Notes under the pieces: model-generated | The model's database searches: none | What the model was told of the DNA's origin: nothing | The model's input: the letters and a program-made list of their open reading frames with translations, nothing else | Assembly: GCA_019745075.1 (NCBI GenBank) | Contig: JAIETR010000018.1 | Span: 1-53,750, forward strand | DNA from: Qipengyuania sp. | GTDB taxonomy: Bacteria; Pseudomonadota; Alphaproteobacteria; Sphingomonadales; Sphingomonadaceae | Length of the DNA stretch: 53,750 nucleotides | Direction: 5' to 3' | Translations under genes and position numbers: made by a program | Shown: one piece after another, positions 53,241 through 53,750 of the stretch | Layout: each line of letters begins with the position of its first letter | How positions within the stretch are numbered: the stretch's first letter is position 1

Positions 53241-53323
53241 GGGTGACACCCTGTCACCCACCTGTCACCCTACCTAAGCATTTAAAGAATAAGGATTATA
53301 TTGAACAGGGTGACAGGTGACCC
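53241..53323. repeat. cluster of GGGTGACA motifs around an AT-rich core
   Basis: GGGTGACA at 53241 and 53308 and its complement TGTCACCC at 53252 and 53263. The first two form GGGTGACA-CCC-TGTCACCC, and the last copy is GGGTGACAGGTGACCC. Between 53271 and 53307 lies an AT-rich stretch (CATTTAAAGAATAAGG, ATTATATTGAA). The cluster sits in the 280-base gap between the beta-helix gene and pntB, outside any coding frame. It may be operator sites or the end structure of a small repeat. Confidence 0.6.
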
Positions 53324-53414
53324 TATCCGCGCATTTCTCCTCGCTTCGGCATTCCCAACGATAGGCGACCAGCCGAGGTGTAGGAAAGTTTTATCGTCGC
53401 GGGCAGCGCAGAGC

Positions 53415-53750
53415 TTAGTCCAGCGCCTTCACAATGCCCTCGACCATTTTCTTGGCGTCGGCGAGCAGCATCATGGTCTGGTCCATGTAGAACACGTCGT
53501 TGTCGACGCCGGCATAGCCCACGCCGCCCATGCTGCGCTTGATGAAGAACACCTGCTTGGCCTTCTCCACGTCGAACACCGGCATGCCGTAGATGGGGCT
53601 GGACTTGTCGGTCTTGGCTGCGGGGTTCACCACATCGTTGGCGCCGATGATGAAGGCGACGTCGGCCTGCGCGAACTCGGAGTTGATGTCCTCTAATTCG
53701 AAGACCTCATCGTAAGGCACCTGCGCCTCGGCCAGCAGCACGTTCATGTG
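53415..53750 (-). CDS. pntB: NAD(P) transhydrogenase subunit beta, C-terminal part
   Basis: Only the C-terminal 111 residues are in the window; the start lies beyond it. [20 protein letters not shown] is internal. [40 protein letters not shown] and [20 protein letters not shown] are the NADP-binding domain III of PntB, with the conserved [10 protein letters not shown]. With PntA it uses the proton gradient to move hydride from NADH to NADP. It ends about 90 bases downstream of the GGGTGACA cluster side. Confidence 0.96.
   Translation of the reverse strand, partial: HMNVLLAEAQVPYDEVFELEDINSEFAQADVAFIIGANDVVNPAAKTDKSSPIYGMPVFDVEKAKQVFFIKRSMGGVGYAGVDNDVFYMDQTMMLLADAKKMVEGIVKALD

Overview
The window is G+C-rich (about two thirds by eye), densely coded chromosomal DNA from an alphaproteobacterium, most likely order Sphingomonadales. 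The reasons are the split F0 ATP synthase cluster with two b-type subunits (atpI-atpB-atpE-atpF'-atpF), the bolA / J-domain / cobS neighbourhood, the aroA-cmk-rpsA block next to a TIGR02300-type acidic zinc-ribbon protein and tRNA-Ala, the trpF-trpB-trpA-accD-folC block, and several families of short GC palindromes typical of that order. No phage, plasmid, IS element or CRISPR array is visible.

Layout. 1-7.9 kb: end of bolA, a J-domain protein, then a small detoxification-type cluster on the minus strand (VOC protein, two DUF1428 domains fused, a VOC remnant, GST, VOC protein, an interrupted DHFR-like gene) divergent from an HxlR regulator. A ComEA-like lipoprotein, a haem-binding membrane protein, an MpaB-like protein and cobS follow. 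7.9-11.5 kb: a GIY-YIG gene set between palindromic repeats, a class A penicillin-binding protein and two thioesterases. 11.5-13.6 kb: a compact plus-strand operon of a 51-residue peptide and two unrecognised proteins, the best candidate here for an undescribed system. 13.6-25.3 kb: M20-like peptidase, PcrA/UvrD helicase, a secreted protein, rsmD, an RluB-type pseudouridine synthase, a Rieske oxygenase, an AmpG-like transporter, folC and accD. 25.3-32.3 kb: trpA, a small inserted gene, trpB, trpF, GNAT, pyrF, lapA-like, purB, radC. 32.4-36.2 kb: ydbH-ynbE-ydbL. 36.3-40.3 kb: an ECF sigma / anti-sigma pair with an S8 protease and two exported proteins. Four promoters of one form (GGATTAA-N15-CGTTT) lie upstream of the four transcription units, two of them interleaved head to head. 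40.4-43 kb: F0 genes. 43-49.4 kb: gloB, rpsA, cmk, a small membrane protein, aroA, the TIGR02300 protein, tRNA-Ala. 49.6-53.75 kb: ffh, rpsP, a strange poly-C/poly-G tract where rimM would be expected, a beta-helix protein and the end of pntB.

Three palindromic repeat families shape the region. R1 has core CCCCGCGAAAGCGGGG, R2 has core TCGACTTCGCTCGACACG, and R3 has core CCCCTGAAGGGG. R3 is notable: it supplies the Shine-Dalgarno sequence of three genes, the C-terminal tails of two proteins and a terminator after trpB. Several traces of gene decay and local rearrangement are readable: a nonsense codon in a DHFR-like gene, an internally deleted VOC gene, and a displaced second copy of the trpA 5' end beside an inserted gene. 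All functional calls rest on reading motifs by eye; no database search was run.
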